Assembly (NCBI GenBank): GCA_012103075.1
Contig: JAAVLQ010000003.1
Span: forward strand, 992,001-1,056,000
Source: Brucella cytisi
GTDB taxonomy: Bacteria > Pseudomonadota > Alphaproteobacteria > Rhizobiales > Rhizobiaceae
Length of the DNA stretch: 64,000 nt
Reading direction: 5' to 3'
Shown: positions 49,656 through 58,919 of the stretch, piece by piece
How the letters are laid out: every line of letters starts with the position of its first letter
Position numbering within the stretch: position 1 is the first letter of the stretch
Made by a program: the position numbers and the translations under genes
The notes under the pieces: model-generated
What the model was told of the DNA's origin: nothing
Seen by the model: the letters and a program-made list of their open reading frames with translations, nothing else
Databases searched by the model: none

Positions 49656-49950
49656 CGATCAAAATACGTCTCCCACGGCCGGATTTCTTGTCCGCCGGGT
49701 CGTAAGGAACGCCGCCGTATAGCTGGATGAACTCTTGCTGGCCTTCCTTGGCCGGGAATTTCACAATCGAGAAGTAATGGCCCTCATGATATACGCAGCC
49801 ATTCAGCCGACAAACGCCAAGCCGGTGTTCGTCCGCAATCACCTCCAAAAGCCTGATGCGCAGCTCATCGGTCGAGAACAGCACGACCTCAAACGGGTAT
49901 TGCTGACTGATCAGGGTCTTCGGAGGCTCGCCGCGTGATCTGCCGCTCAT
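49534..49950 (-). CDS. Hypothetical protein, phage type
   Basis: The open frame has 138 codons, but the last 40 overlap the next gene; the real stop is probably TGA at 49654-49652 after one lost base, giving about 100 residues. It starts MSGRSRGEPPKTLISQQYPF and has RIRLLEVIADEHRLGVCRLN, then GHYFSIVKFPAKEGQQEFIQ and YGGVPYDPADK. The ATG overlaps the stop of the preceding gene (ATGA). It is a soluble protein with no recognised family. Confidence 0.55.
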   Translation of the reverse strand: MSGRSRGEPPKTLISQQYPFEVVLFSTDELRIRLLEVIADEHRLGVCRLNGCVYHEGHYFSIVKFPAKEGQQEFIQLYGGVPYDPADKKSGRGRRILIDETATALPDRNAGIDPDHRPVQMARAIRVLLPLRAHWISR

Positions 49951-50144
49951 TTCACGAACACCGTCGGCTTCCAGCCTCGCGCAAAGCCCACCGACATAGC
50001 CAGACTGGCGTACTCGATTTCCTTCACGAGAAAGTCTCTGTCTTTCAAAAGCGCCTCTATCGCAGCCCGCGCATCGCCTTTGTGATAGGCGAGAACCAAT
50101 TCAATTTCGTCTTCGTATTCATTTCCCTGCGCAACCGCATTCAT
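49947..50144 (-). CDS. Small hypothetical protein, phage type
   Basis: A 65-residue acidic, helical protein: MNAVAQGNEYEDEIELVLAY, then GDARAAIEALLKDRDFLVKE and SLAMSVGFARGWKPTVFVK. The ATG at 50144 is preferred over 50171. It is the first of four overlapping small genes on the minus strand. Proteins of this shape recur as small hypotheticals in Ochrobactrum and Brucella-like genomes, as I recall; the function is unknown. Confidence 0.55.
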   Translation of the reverse strand: MNAVAQGNEYEDEIELVLAYHKGDARAAIEALLKDRDFLVKEIEYASLAMSVGFARGWKPTVFVK

Positions 50145-50404
50145 TGTCCTGCTCCAGTGAAGCAGACACACACGCCACCTAACGTGTCTGGATTTCTTCA
50201 GCGCCGCTCGCTGATGTTTCTAAAATGTTCTCATCTGGGGTGAGAGTCAATCGCGATCTTGAAGCTGTGGAAAGGCGGTGGATTGTCTGTGGATTTCCTG
50301 TGCGTTTTCATGGCTTACTAAATGGACGATAGTCCTCTGCCAAATGCCATCACAAAAGGAATGCGGGTCGTCCATTCTGGACTTTGGCTGATTTCTACCG
50401 CTGA

Positions 50405-50461
50405 CCCGAACAAAAATGCCCAATGTATAATCGGGTATAATCGGATATGAGGGTGACCCGT
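50405..50461. repeat. Dispersed 60-base repeat, copy 2, upstream of a fic start
   Basis: Partner of the repeat at 47646-47705. Here it is followed three bases later by the ATG of a fic N-terminal fragment, so in this copy it looks like the native upstream region of a fic gene. It carries TAATCGGGTATAATCGGATA, a tandem pair of half sites. Confidence 0.6.
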
Positions 50462-50463
50462 GT

Positions 50464-50570
50464 ATGAGGGAACCAAAAATCAATCTATCCTAGGACCTCA
50501 CTAAACTCATAGCAGAAATCGATGAGTTTAAGGGGCGGTGGGATGCGGTAGGTGAACTATTCCCCAGCTC
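50464..50570 (+). pseudogene. Fic family protein, N-terminal fragment
   Basis: Starting at ATG 50464 the frame reads MREPKINLS, a TAG, then DLTKLIAEIDEFKGRWDAVG and ELFP, which is the N-terminal helix pair of Fic proteins (IDEFKGxW). Similarity stops near 50560, and the P-type ATPase gene ends on the other strand at 50596. With the middle part of a fic gene at 47696-48120, it suggests two fic genes were lost by separate deletions. Confidence 0.5.
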
Positions 50571-50595
50571 GCATTCTGAAGTACCGCCACGACCT

Positions 50596-52437
50596 TCAGC
50601 CGATGGTTGGTGAGATCTTCAGTGCCCGGAGCGCATTGAGGATGACAGCGACATCAATCACCTCCCGGAGCAACGCACCCTGAACAGGTATTAGATAACC
50701 GAACGCTGCTGCGATCATGGCGATTACAGAGAGACCGATCCCCACCACAACACTTTCGATAGCAATGCGCCTTGATCGCTTCGCAATCCCTATCCCGGTG
50801 CGAATTGTGTCTATTCTATCAACAAGAAGAACGACATCGGCCGCTTCAGCCGATGCGGCCGCTCCCCTCGCACCCATGGCAACTCCGACATCGGCCGCCG
50901 CAAGTGCAGGCGCGTCGTTGACGCCGTCTCCGACCATCATCACTGGGCCGTGCTTGCGCTCGCTGAGTACGGTCAGCACCTTTGATCCGGTGAAAGATCG
51001 GAGTAAATGGCATCAAGCCCCAAACCTCTGGTGATGTGTTTGGCCACTGCAGCGCGATCCCCTGTCGCCAGTACTATTCGCCTTACACCGTCTTTGCGTA
51101 AACCGCGTAACGTGTCGACCACATCGCCGCGCAAGGGATCGGCCATGACGATATAGCCCGCAATACTGCCGTCTATTGCGACAGCAACCAAGGCTGCTCC
51201 TGCTTCTGTACCGGGGTTTCGATGGGCTTTGCGTTGGCTTGTCTGTCAACGAAGCTGTGTCCGCCGACAACGACGCTTCTGCCATCAACCCTGCCAGCCA
51301 CTCCATCTCCCGCCAGCTCGCTGACGTCGGTCGGCAATACAAGATCGATACCGCGCCCCTGAGCCGCAAGTACAAGAGCACGGGCCATTGGGTGTTTGGA
51401 CACCTGGTCAAGAGAAGCAGCGAACCGCAATAACTCATTCTCACTGAAATCTGGTTCAACGTAAATCGAAGTTATTTGTGGACGGCCATCGGTCAGTGTC
51501 CCGGTCTTGTCCAGCACCAGCGTATTGACGCGGGCCATATTCTCCAATGGACGAGAGCCCTTCACCAATACCCCGAAATGAGCGGCGCGCGACAGTCCCG
51601 CAACAAGAGCGACGGGCACCGCCGGATGAGAGGACATGGCGTCGCCACAACGAGAACGGCTACCGACCTTATCGGATCTCCCGTGAACCACCATGCGCAG
51701 AAGGCGATCATAACAGTCACGATCAGAAAACCGACAGACCACTGATCCGCCAGTCTCGACATTGGAGCCTTGGAATGCTGGGCTTCTTCTACGAGGCGAA
51801 CGATGCCGGCGTAGGTACTGTCTTTCGCTTTGTGCCCGGCAACGATATCGAAAGCATCGCCAGCATTCATTGATCCGCTCAGAACGCCGGCTCCCGATGC
51901 AAGCGAAACCGGGAGAGATTCTCCTGTGAGTGCAGACGTGTTTACGAAGGCCTTCGCGGAAGCGATACTTCCGTCGACGGGAATGATATCGCCTTGGCGG
52001 ATCAGGAGGCGGTCACCCGGACGAACAGTATCAACGGCAATTTCATCGAGATGGTCATCGATATAACGCATTGTCGTTCGGGGTGCACGAGACAGCAAAG
52101 CGTGCATCTCACGGCGTGCCCGTCCTTCGGCAAAGCTTTCAAGAAAGGCCCCGCCGGTATACATAAGGGCGACAATCGAAGCCGCCAGCATTTCCCCAAA
52201 TGCCAGAGCGGCCGACATCGACATCGCCGCGACGATGTCCAGCCCGAACTCCTTTCGCAATAAACTTCGGAGAATTTCGACGAGCAAAGTTGCTAACACT
52301 GGCAGAGTGGCGATAGCCCGGGTTAGCCGCGCGCCGTATGAGTAACCGGAGAAGTGCAAGCCGAGCCCGATCACAAGTCCGCACAAGGCAAAAATCAACA
52401 GGATTGTTTTTGATCGATCTTCACCCGAAAACCGCAT
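50596..52437 (-). CDS. Heavy-metal translocating P1B-type ATPase
   Basis: About 613 residues of a transition-metal exporter. After a first membrane region (LLIFALCGLVIGLGLHFSG) and LAFGEMLAASIVALMYTGGA, it has the actuator motif ALTGESLPV (TGES at 171-174), the metal-binding CPC region VVATPCPL near 268 (read CPL at a frame break), the phosphorylation site DKTGTLTDGRP, the HP locus SKHPMARAL, and MMVGDGVNDAPALAAAD. No N-terminal HMA domain is present. The frame breaks near 51650, 51185 and 50995. CPC and the HP locus favour Zn2+/Cd2+ or Cu+; which cannot be read here. It is monocistronic, bordering the fic relic. Confidence 0.85.
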
Positions 52438-52995
52438 CGTTAGCCTCTCTCCATCTTACAGATCGAGTGAATTCTAGAGCGCGCTGTCTGGCCTCACACT
52501 GACTACGATCAATCCTCTTCAAACAAGCTGCAGCCGGTCAACGCGACTTTCCTATATTTACATCCCGGTCACCACCATCGCCAGCGATAGTAAAATCGGC
52601 TGGTTTAGTCCGGCCAGCAAGGCAGGCAGGGCAGGAATGGCGATCGTATAGACAACTTGACATCAGTGTACGTAAATAAATCATCCATGAAATGGAAATT
52701 GACATTAATGTACATTTCAATTGCATCCATGTAAGGTTGTTGTTAAATCTGTTCCCCTCATGCCTTGAACAGGCGGGCAAGCAAGTTTGCTGTGTTCAGG
52801 GCATCCCGTCATTCGGGATGAGGCGATGTGTTTCCGAACAGAAGGAGCCATGATGCAATGTCACAATCTTTCCGTCTTGCCGGGCAGTCCGTAAATCTGT
52901 TTCAGAGGAAATTTCATTACTGAGAAACGCGCTCTCGGGGCAGATCTCGCGGCGTCCTGCTCCCGTCATCAGCCGCTAAGAAAAAGGGGAACATC
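52438..52995. promoter_or_regulatory. Control region of proX-1 with two TGACA-N4-TGTAC sites
   Basis: About 560 bases without a supported gene. Two copies of the dyad TTGACATNARTGTACR lie at 52657-52673 and 52699-52715, 42 bp apart. Both also contain a TTGACA that could be a -35 box. The second copy has extra symmetry (AATGTACATT). The same dyad flanks the tetR-stcD divergent promoter, so it is a likely operator of that TetR protein. The leader to the ATG at 52996 is about 280 bases, unusually long. Confidence 0.6.
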
Positions 52996-53999
52996 ATGAG
53001 AAGACTTCTTGCGTCGACGTGTTTTCTGGTTGGTCTTGCAAGCAATTCCACGCCAACTTTTGCGGCTGATTGCGGCAATGTCTCGCTGGCAATGCATATC
53101 AATGTACAGAGCGCCGAGGTTCTGGCTTATGTAGATAAGTTTATACTGGAAAACGGCTTTGATTGCACCGTGGAGATGATGCCGGGTGACACAGTGCCGT
53201 CAACCACGTCCATGGTCGAAAAAGAGCAGCCCGATGTTTCGCCTGAAACGTGGGTTGATCTTCTGCCCGAAATTGTTCCGCGTGGTCTGAAGGATAACAA
53301 GATCGTTGAGGCTGCTAAGGCGCTTCCAGATGGTGGGGTTCAAGGGTGGTGGATCCCAAAATATGTGGCGGACGCACACCCGGATATCAAAACTGTTGAG
53401 GACGCACTGAACCATCCCGACCTCTTCCCTGATCCGGAAGACGCAAAAAAAGGTGTGATTTTCAACGGTGCAGAAGGTTGGGGTGCGACCATTGTCACCG
53501 CCCAACTTTTCAAGGCTTACAAGGCTGGAGATAAGGGGTTTCGTCTCATGAGTCCCGGTTCTGCAGCTGGTCTCGATGGTGCCATTGCGAAGGCCTATGA
53601 ACGAAAAGAGGGGTTCATCACCTATTACTGGGCGCCGACTGCACTGCTTGGCAAATACGACCTTGTCAGGCTGGACGTAACGGCCCCGGAAGATCCGGTC
53701 GAGTGGAAGCGCTGCATCACCAACCCGGATTGCGCGGATCCGAAACCGGTTCGTTGGCCGACCGATACGATCTATACGCTCTTGACCAAGAAGTTCGCAG
53801 ATAGCGCCCCGTCGGAAGTTGTCAAATACTTCAATACGCGCGGCTGGAGCAATGAGACGGTGAGTAAACTCATGGCATGGCAGACCGAAAACCGGGGCGA
53901 CGGGCGAAGACGGTTCGAAGCATTTTCTCGGAAAACAAGGATATCTGGTCGAAATGGGTTTCCGATGACGTCGCAGAAAAAGTCGAAGCTGCGCTTTGA
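52996..53999 (+). CDS. Glycine betaine/proline betaine type binding protein (ProX-like), copy 1
   Basis: About 334 residues: a signal peptide (MRRLLASTCFLVGLASNST, cleavage near TFAAD) and a type II betaine-binding fold (OpuAC). It contains VSLAMHINVQSAEVLAYVDK, a Trp in SPETWVDLLP, then GVQGWWIPKYVADAHPDIKT and ITYYWAPTALLGKYDLVRLD; aromatic residues in such places form the cage for the quaternary ammonium group. AAGGGGA precedes the ATG at 52996. The frame breaks near 53915; after repair it ends WVSDDVAEKVEAAL with TGA at 53997-53999. It is a paralogue of the operon-borne copy at 56258, but lies convergent to the transport operon. The ligand is an onium compound by family. Confidence 0.87.
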
Positions 54000-54010
54000 T
54001 GAACGTTGAA

Positions 54011-54037
54011 GCTGCCCGGCATGTGTTGCCGGGCAGC
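54011..54037 (+). terminator. Terminator-like hairpin after proX-1
   Basis: Perfect 11-bp stem GCTGCCCGGCA at 54011-54021 and TGCCGGGCAGC at 54027-54037, with loop TGTGT. It starts twelve bases after the stop of proX-1, between convergent genes. The T tract is weak (GTTGGT). Confidence 0.6.
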
Positions 54038-54182
54038 GTTGGTCAAGCACAAAAGATTGGCTGCCAGTCAGCAAACTACATTTCAGGTGGGAAGACGGGC
54101 CTTGTCGTGCCCCCCGGTATCCCCGACCTTGAAGCCTTCGACAATGGGACCAACATGGTCCGTCCCGGGCCGGCTGGCCAGT

Positions 54183-55219
54183 TCAGTGCGCAGTGACTGT
54201 TGCAGCAGCAAGCTTCTTGAGATCCACTATGCCAAGCGGTTTGCCGGCGGCATCGACCACGACAATTGCCTTGCCGTCTCCATGGGCGAGGATCTTTATT
54301 GCATCTTCGATAGTCGTCCCCACCGTTACTGTTGGGGCCCTACCGGTTTCATCGGAGTGCAGAGGAACCATGATCGCCTCTACCCGGATGACCCGACCGC
54401 GGTTAACTTCCTTGACGAAGTTGGCGACATAGTTGTCCGCCGGACGCAATACGATATCCTGGCTGGTCCCCTGTTGGATGATCTCGCCATCACGCAAGAT
54501 CGCGATCTGGTCGCCGAGCCGCAACGCTTCGTCGAGATCATGGGTAATGAAGACTATGGTCTTCTTTATCTCCTTTGCAGATCAAGCAGCACGGATTGCA
54601 TATCCATGCGGATCAATGGATCCAGCGCGGAATAGGCTTCGTCCATCAGCAGAACCGGCGCATCATTGGCAAGCGCGCGGGCAAGGCCGACACGCTGCTG
54701 CATGCCGCCGGAAAGCTGGTTTGGATATTTCTTTTCGAAGCCTTGAAGACCCACTCGCTCGATCCAGCGCATGGCAATATCGACCGCCTTGACGCGTGGC
54801 GTGCCTTGAACTTCAAGCCCGTAAAGCGTGTTATCGAGAACGTTGCGATGCGGCAGAAGTGCGAATTTCTGAAATACCATCGCTGTTTGGTGACGACGGA
54901 ATTCACGCAGCTCCCCGTCGCTCATCTTGACCACGTCGACGCCGTTCACCAAGACTTCGCCGGCAGTAGGATCAATCAACCGGTTGATATGGCGGATCAG
55001 TGTCGATTTGCCTGAGCCCGAAAGTCCCATAATGACCTGTATGCAGCCCGCGGGCATCTCGATACTGATGTCCTTCAGGCCAAGAATATGACCATACTGC
55101 TCGTTGAGTTCGGCTTTGGTGAGCCCGTTTTGCACGGCTTCCACATGCTTGACGGCATCGGGACCGAATATCTTGTAAAGGTTGCGGATTCTGATCCCAT
55201 CCAGATCGGCGTTAGCCAT
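54183..55219 (-). CDS. Glycine betaine/L-proline type ABC transporter ATP-binding protein (ProV-like)
   Basis: About 346 residues. The N-terminal IRNLYKIFGP is typical of ProV, Walker A is GLSGSGKST (residues 65-73), VFQKFALLPHRNV carries the Q-loop, the signature is LSGGMQQR, Walker B VLLMDEA, and after a break near 54567 FITHDLDEALRLGDQIAILR. The C-terminal end (GDGKAIVVVDAAGKPLGIVD) is a CBS-type extension as in ionic-strength-regulated ProV. It is the last gene of a minus-strand operon (tetR, proC, proX, proW, proV), 29 bases after the permease. Confidence 0.9.
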
Positions 55220-55248
55220 GGACCACCTCCTGATGTTTTTGAAGTCTT

Positions 55249-56101
55249 TTACCGTAAGCCCCGGCTGACGCGGTCAAAGATGATCGCGATGCCCACAATC
55301 GCAAGGCCGTTGAAGATGCCGAGTGTAAAATACTGGTTTGCGATTGCCTTCAGTACAGGCTGCCCCAGACCCTGTACGCCAATCATGGAAGCGATGACCA
55401 CCATCGCGAGCGCCATCATGATCGTTTGGTTTATGCCGGCCATAATGGTCGGCAGAGCCAACGGAAGCTGAATCTTGAAGAGCTTCTGTATGTTGGAGGA
55501 TCCAAAGGCGTCGGCGGCCTCCAGCACGTCCTTGTCGACGAGGCGTATGCCAAGATTGGTTAGGCGGATGATTGGTGGGATCGCATAGATTACCACGGCA
55601 ATCAGACACGGTACACGACCGATGCCAAGCAGCATGACGACCGGGATTAGATAGACAAAACTCGGCATGGTCTGCATCACGTCAAGGATCGGGTTGATGA
55701 CCCGCTGCAAACGCTCCGAACGGGCCATGAGGATGCCGATTGGCAGGCCGATGACGACGGAAAGGACGGTGCACACGAAAATCATCGAGATCGTACGCAT
55801 GGCATCCTGCCACATGTCGAAATAGCCGATCAGAAGCAGGGTAACAAGTGCACCAAGTACCACTTTGACGCTGCGACTGGCGACCCGGGCAATGGCCAGA
55901 ATGATCGCAAGAATGATGGGCCGGGGCGTTTTGTGTCATGAAACGCTCGGAGATGAGCAGAAATTTCTGCAGCGGCGAAAAGAAGTTCTCGATAGCGTCG
56001 CCATAACCGCGCGTGAATGAGCGGAACCCTTCATCGATCGTCTGCTTGAGCGTGCGTAACGCGTCGTCATTCATATGCGGGAATCGGTAAAACCAGTCCA
56101 T
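55249..56101 (-). CDS. Betaine-type ABC transporter permease (ProW-like)
   Basis: About 284 residues of an integral permease. A cytoplasmic start (MDWFYRFPHMNDDALRTLKQ) is followed, after a frame break near 55930, by several helices: VVLGALVTLLLIGYFDMWQ, ISMIFVCTVLSVVIGLPIGI, PSFVYLIPVVMLLGIGRVPC. The EAA loop is VLEAADAFGSSNIQKLFKIQ, then LPLALPTIMAGINQTIMMAL. It ends DRVSRGLR. The upstream binding protein ends 156 bases earlier. The frame break falls in CCGGGGCG. With ProV and the two binding proteins it forms an ABC uptake system. Confidence 0.87.
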
Positions 56102-56257
56102 TCGGCTCCCCTTCTTTTAATCTGGCCGTCATGTGCAGCCATTGGCGGACAGGCTGGCGCAGCACGCCGGAGCGTTGCCGTAAAATGCAAATCAGATTGC
56201 GCCAGTTTGCTGGCGGGAACAGATTGCGCTCCACACCATGTGTTATCGCGGCGGTCC

Positions 56258-57261
56258 CTAGAGCGCGTCCTTGACCTTTTCGACGACGTCTTCGGGAACC
56301 CACTTGGTCCAGATGTCAGGATTGGCCTTCAGGAACTCTTTTCGCCCCGTCTTCGCCCGTCGCTTGATTATCGGCCATCCATGCCAGCATCTTGTTGACG
56401 GTGGCGTTCGGCCGTGAGCGAGCCTTCAGGTAGTCAGTCATAGGCCGGACCGGAACTTTCGGCGAACTTCCCGGTAACGATGGTATTTACATTATCAGCC
56501 GGCCATTCATTGGGTTTCGGATCCGGACAGTTTTCAACCTTGTTGCAGCGGTTCCACTCAGCTTCATCATAAGGGACGCCAGAGGTCAGTCGGACCATGT
56601 CATATTTGCCGAGAAGTGCAGTCGGTTCCCAATAATAGCCGATCCAGCCGCGCTTGCGCTCATAGGCATGGATGACAGAACCATCGTGGCCGGCAGCTGA
56701 TCCCGTATCGACCAGATCGAAACCAGCATCCTTGGCATTATAGGCCTTGTAATATTGGCTTGCGATGATCGTGCCGCCCCAGCCCTGCTGGCCAGCTGAC
56801 CGTGCGCCCCCGGATGGATCCTCGGGATTGGGGAACAGTTCGGGATGCTTGACGGCGTCCGCAATGGTCTTGATGTCAGGATGCTCGTCAACGATGAATT
56901 TGGGAACGTAGATACCCTGAATGCCGCCGTCCACAAATGCCTTTCCTGCGACCAGCAACTTGCCTTCATCAATGTTTTTCTGTGTCACTGGCGGAACAAG
57001 GCTAGCCCATGCTTCGGGAGCGACGTCTGGCTGGCCCTTCTCGGCCATGGAGGTGAGCGTCGGCACAGTGTCTCCCAACACAATGCTGGAATCGCAGTCA
57101 TACCCATTGTGAAGAATGAAGTTATCGACATTGGCGAGGAGTTCGGCCGACGCCCAGTTCATGCTGGCAATGGTGACTGTACCACATTCGGCAGCATTGG
57201 ATGCCGAACTGACCCCGATCAGCCCAAGAACCATACAGGTCGATGCAAGTAGTTTATTCAT
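56258..57261 (-). CDS. Betaine-type binding protein (ProX-like), copy 2
   Basis: About 334 residues, clearly paralogous to the copy at 52996. The signal peptide is MNKLLASTCMVLGLIGVSSA (cleavage near SNAAE), then VTIASMNWASAELLANVDNF, a Trp in APEAWASLVPPV, GIQGIYVPKFIVDEHPDIKT, and WIGYYWEPTALLGKYDMVRL. The C-terminal 60 residues are split at about 56437 and 56340: YLKARSRPNATVNKMLAWMA, then EFLKANPDIWTKWVPEDVVE, ending KDAL at TAG 56260-56258. It is the operon-borne partner of ProW and ProV. Having two binding proteins suggests two ligands or a wider range. Confidence 0.87.
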
Positions 57262-57325
57262 TATTGTTCCCTTTTTTGCGGCTTGTTCTTCCGAACGGGA
57301 CGCCGTTTATCCCGTTCTGGACCGA

Positions 57326-58120
57326 TCAGGAGCTGCCTCTCAATGCTTTGGCTTTCAAAAAGCCGGCGTTGATCCCGTTAGCGACTGCCGCGTTGAAGCC
57401 ATCGGCAACCATCGTTTCCAGCGCTTCTGCCGTCGTGCCGCGATAATCCATGAAAGAACGAACGATTTCAGAGGGAGACTGGTTGTCCCTCTCCATCAAC
57501 CCGCCGGCACCAATTATGACCATCCGTGCAGCCTTGCGCGCCACTTCCGGTGTGAGGCCATGTTCAATAGCGTGTTTCGTCATGGCGTCGGCCAACAGGG
57601 CCGGAAAGGCTGGTCCGGAGCCAGTTAGGGCGGTGAAATAGTCGATGTCACGTTCGCTGGTGATTTCGTCTTCAATCCCGCAGGCTCCTAAAATTGTTCT
57701 GACGGTCGCACGGTCGCTGTCACTTGATTCCGCGCTCGCTATCCACGGAGTGAAAGACCTGCGGATTTCAGCGGCGGCATTGGGTAAAGCGCGCACGACG
57801 CGGTCGGTTTTGTGTCGGCCCACGAGCCGCTCCATACTGACGCCTGCGATCACGGAAATGACAAGCTTGCCACCAGCATCGACATCAACCGCGGTCCAAT
57901 CGTCGGGTCTCACACACAAAACCACCACATCGCTGGCATCAGCAAGAGCCCGGTTGTCGTGTGTTAAATTCACCCGCGCTTTAAAATCCGGCTTTTTGCT
58001 TCGGTAGGAAAGTGTCAGATTTTCTGCTGTGGTTACGCCGGCTTCGAGCAATGCCGAGGTGATGGCGCTCCCGAGCCATCCCGCCCCACCGATTAAGCCA
58101 ATCTTCAATGCACCCGTCAT
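57326..58120 (-). CDS. proC: Pyrroline-5-carboxylate reductase family protein
   Basis: Unbroken 264-residue protein. It has a Rossmann N terminus LKIGLIGGAGWLGSAITSAL (residues 5-24), then SYRSKKPDF, VVVLCVRPDDWTAVDV, then LPNAAAEIRRSFTPWIAS, and the C-terminal dimer domain with FTALTGSGPAFPALLADAMT, the family Ser/Thr-rich substrate loop. ProC normally makes proline from pyrroline-5-carboxylate with NAD(P)H. In a betaine operon it may work on a proline-derived imine, or in reverse. It starts at ATG 58120, preceded by GCGAGG, 22 bases after tetR on the same transcript. A housekeeping proC is expected elsewhere, so this is likely a specialised copy. Confidence 0.82.
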   Translation of the reverse strand: MTGALKIGLIGGAGWLGSAITSALLEAGVTTAENLTLSYRSKKPDFKARVNLTHDNRALADASDVVVLCVRPDDWTAVDVDAGGKLVISVIAGVSMERLVGRHKTDRVVRALPNAAAEIRRSFTPWIASAESSDSDRATVRTILGACGIEDEITSERDIDYFTALTGSGPAFPALLADAMTKHAIEHGLTPEVARKAARMVIIGAGGLMERDNQSPSEIVRSFMDYRGTTAEALETMVADGFNAAVANGINAGFLKAKALRGSS

Positions 58121-58142
58121 CGTAACCTCGCTTCCACCTGCT

Positions 58143-58772
58143 TCAATCCGGCTTGTATCCATGCCCGGCGAAAAAGCGGTTCAGTTCCCTTTGTTCGGGC
58201 ACCTGTCCGGTATAGATCGCGATATATTCGGGAATTCGCAGCATGCGGGTTGGAATGTCTTCTTTCGATTGCATCGAGATATATCCGATCTGCACCAGAT
58301 AGGTCGTTCTGGCACGCACATCGGCACTGTTCTCGCTCACACCAAAGCGTATGAACATGCGCTTGAGTGCCTCCATTCTTTGGCGGTCGGCCTCATGGAT
58401 CTCGGCTAGAAGCTCCTCCGATTGCAGCGCCCAGCTGCGCACGGCGAATTCAAACCTCGAATCGAAAAGATCCTTGTTCAACCAACAATCGAAGACGTTC
58501 AACATCGCTTCAGCGAGTGATTCCGCATAGGCTTCGGACTGTTTGACAATACCTCCCGTGTTCTTGTCTCGCCACCGCGCTATCAGTGCGTCGAGCAATT
58601 CCTCCCTGTCCTTGAAGAACCAGTAGAAACTGGTTCGCGACAGATTGAGCTTCTTGGCAAGTGGCTGGATCTTCACCGAGTCCACGCCGGATTCCAGCAG
58701 CGTCTGATAGGCCGCTTCCAGCCAACCTTCTGCTGATCCTCTCCAACCGCCATCCTGAACAGTCTGGTCCAT
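58143..58772 (-). CDS. TetR/AcrR family regulator of the betaine-like island
   Basis: Unbroken 209-residue regulator. The N-terminal HTH is IQPLAKKLNLSRTSFYWFF, with KDREELLDALIARWRDKNTG closing the DNA-binding domain; the rest is an all-helical ligand domain (FEFAVRSWALQSEELLAEIH). The ATG at 58772 is preferred since AGGAG lies nine bases before; a longer frame starts at 58808. The gene is first in the operon with proC, proX, proW and proV and divergent from stcD. Four TGACA-N4-TGTAC dyads are near the promoters it should control, two of them here at 58814-58829 and 58857-58872. It is probably a repressor released by the imported compound. Confidence 0.85.
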   Translation of the reverse strand: MDQTVQDGGWRGSAEGWLEAAYQTLLESGVDSVKIQPLAKKLNLSRTSFYWFFKDREELLDALIARWRDKNTGGIVKQSEAYAESLAEAMLNVFDCWLNKDLFDSRFEFAVRSWALQSEELLAEIHEADRQRMEALKRMFIRFGVSENSADVRARTTYLVQIGYISMQSKEDIPTRMLRIPEYIAIYTGQVPEQRELNRFFAGHGYKPD

Positions 58773-58813
58773 GACAATACTCCTAACAAAAGACAGAACT
58801 GAACGCAAGTAAA

Positions 58814-58872
58814 ATGTACATATGTGTCAGATCAACGCACCATCATGTTTTCATTATTGACATAAGTGTACA
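58814..58872. promoter_or_regulatory. Two TGACA-N4-TGTAC operators between tetR and stcD
   Basis: The dyad occurs on the minus strand at 58814-58829 (reading TGACACATATGTACAT) and on the plus strand at 58857-58872 (TTGACATAAGTGTACA), 43 bp apart and facing opposite genes. The same spacing and sequence occur twice before proX-1 (52657-52715). The TTGACA part may also be the -35 box. They are likely sites for the TetR protein encoded at 58143-58772. Confidence 0.6.
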
Positions 58873-58919
58873 GTCCGCCTTAGCGTTCCGAAAAATATCC
58901 ATAAATGGGAACATGTGTG

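Noticed and set aside
52538-52780. 80-codon minus-strand frame in the proX-1 control region
   Set aside because: Overlaps the operator dyads and has no family.
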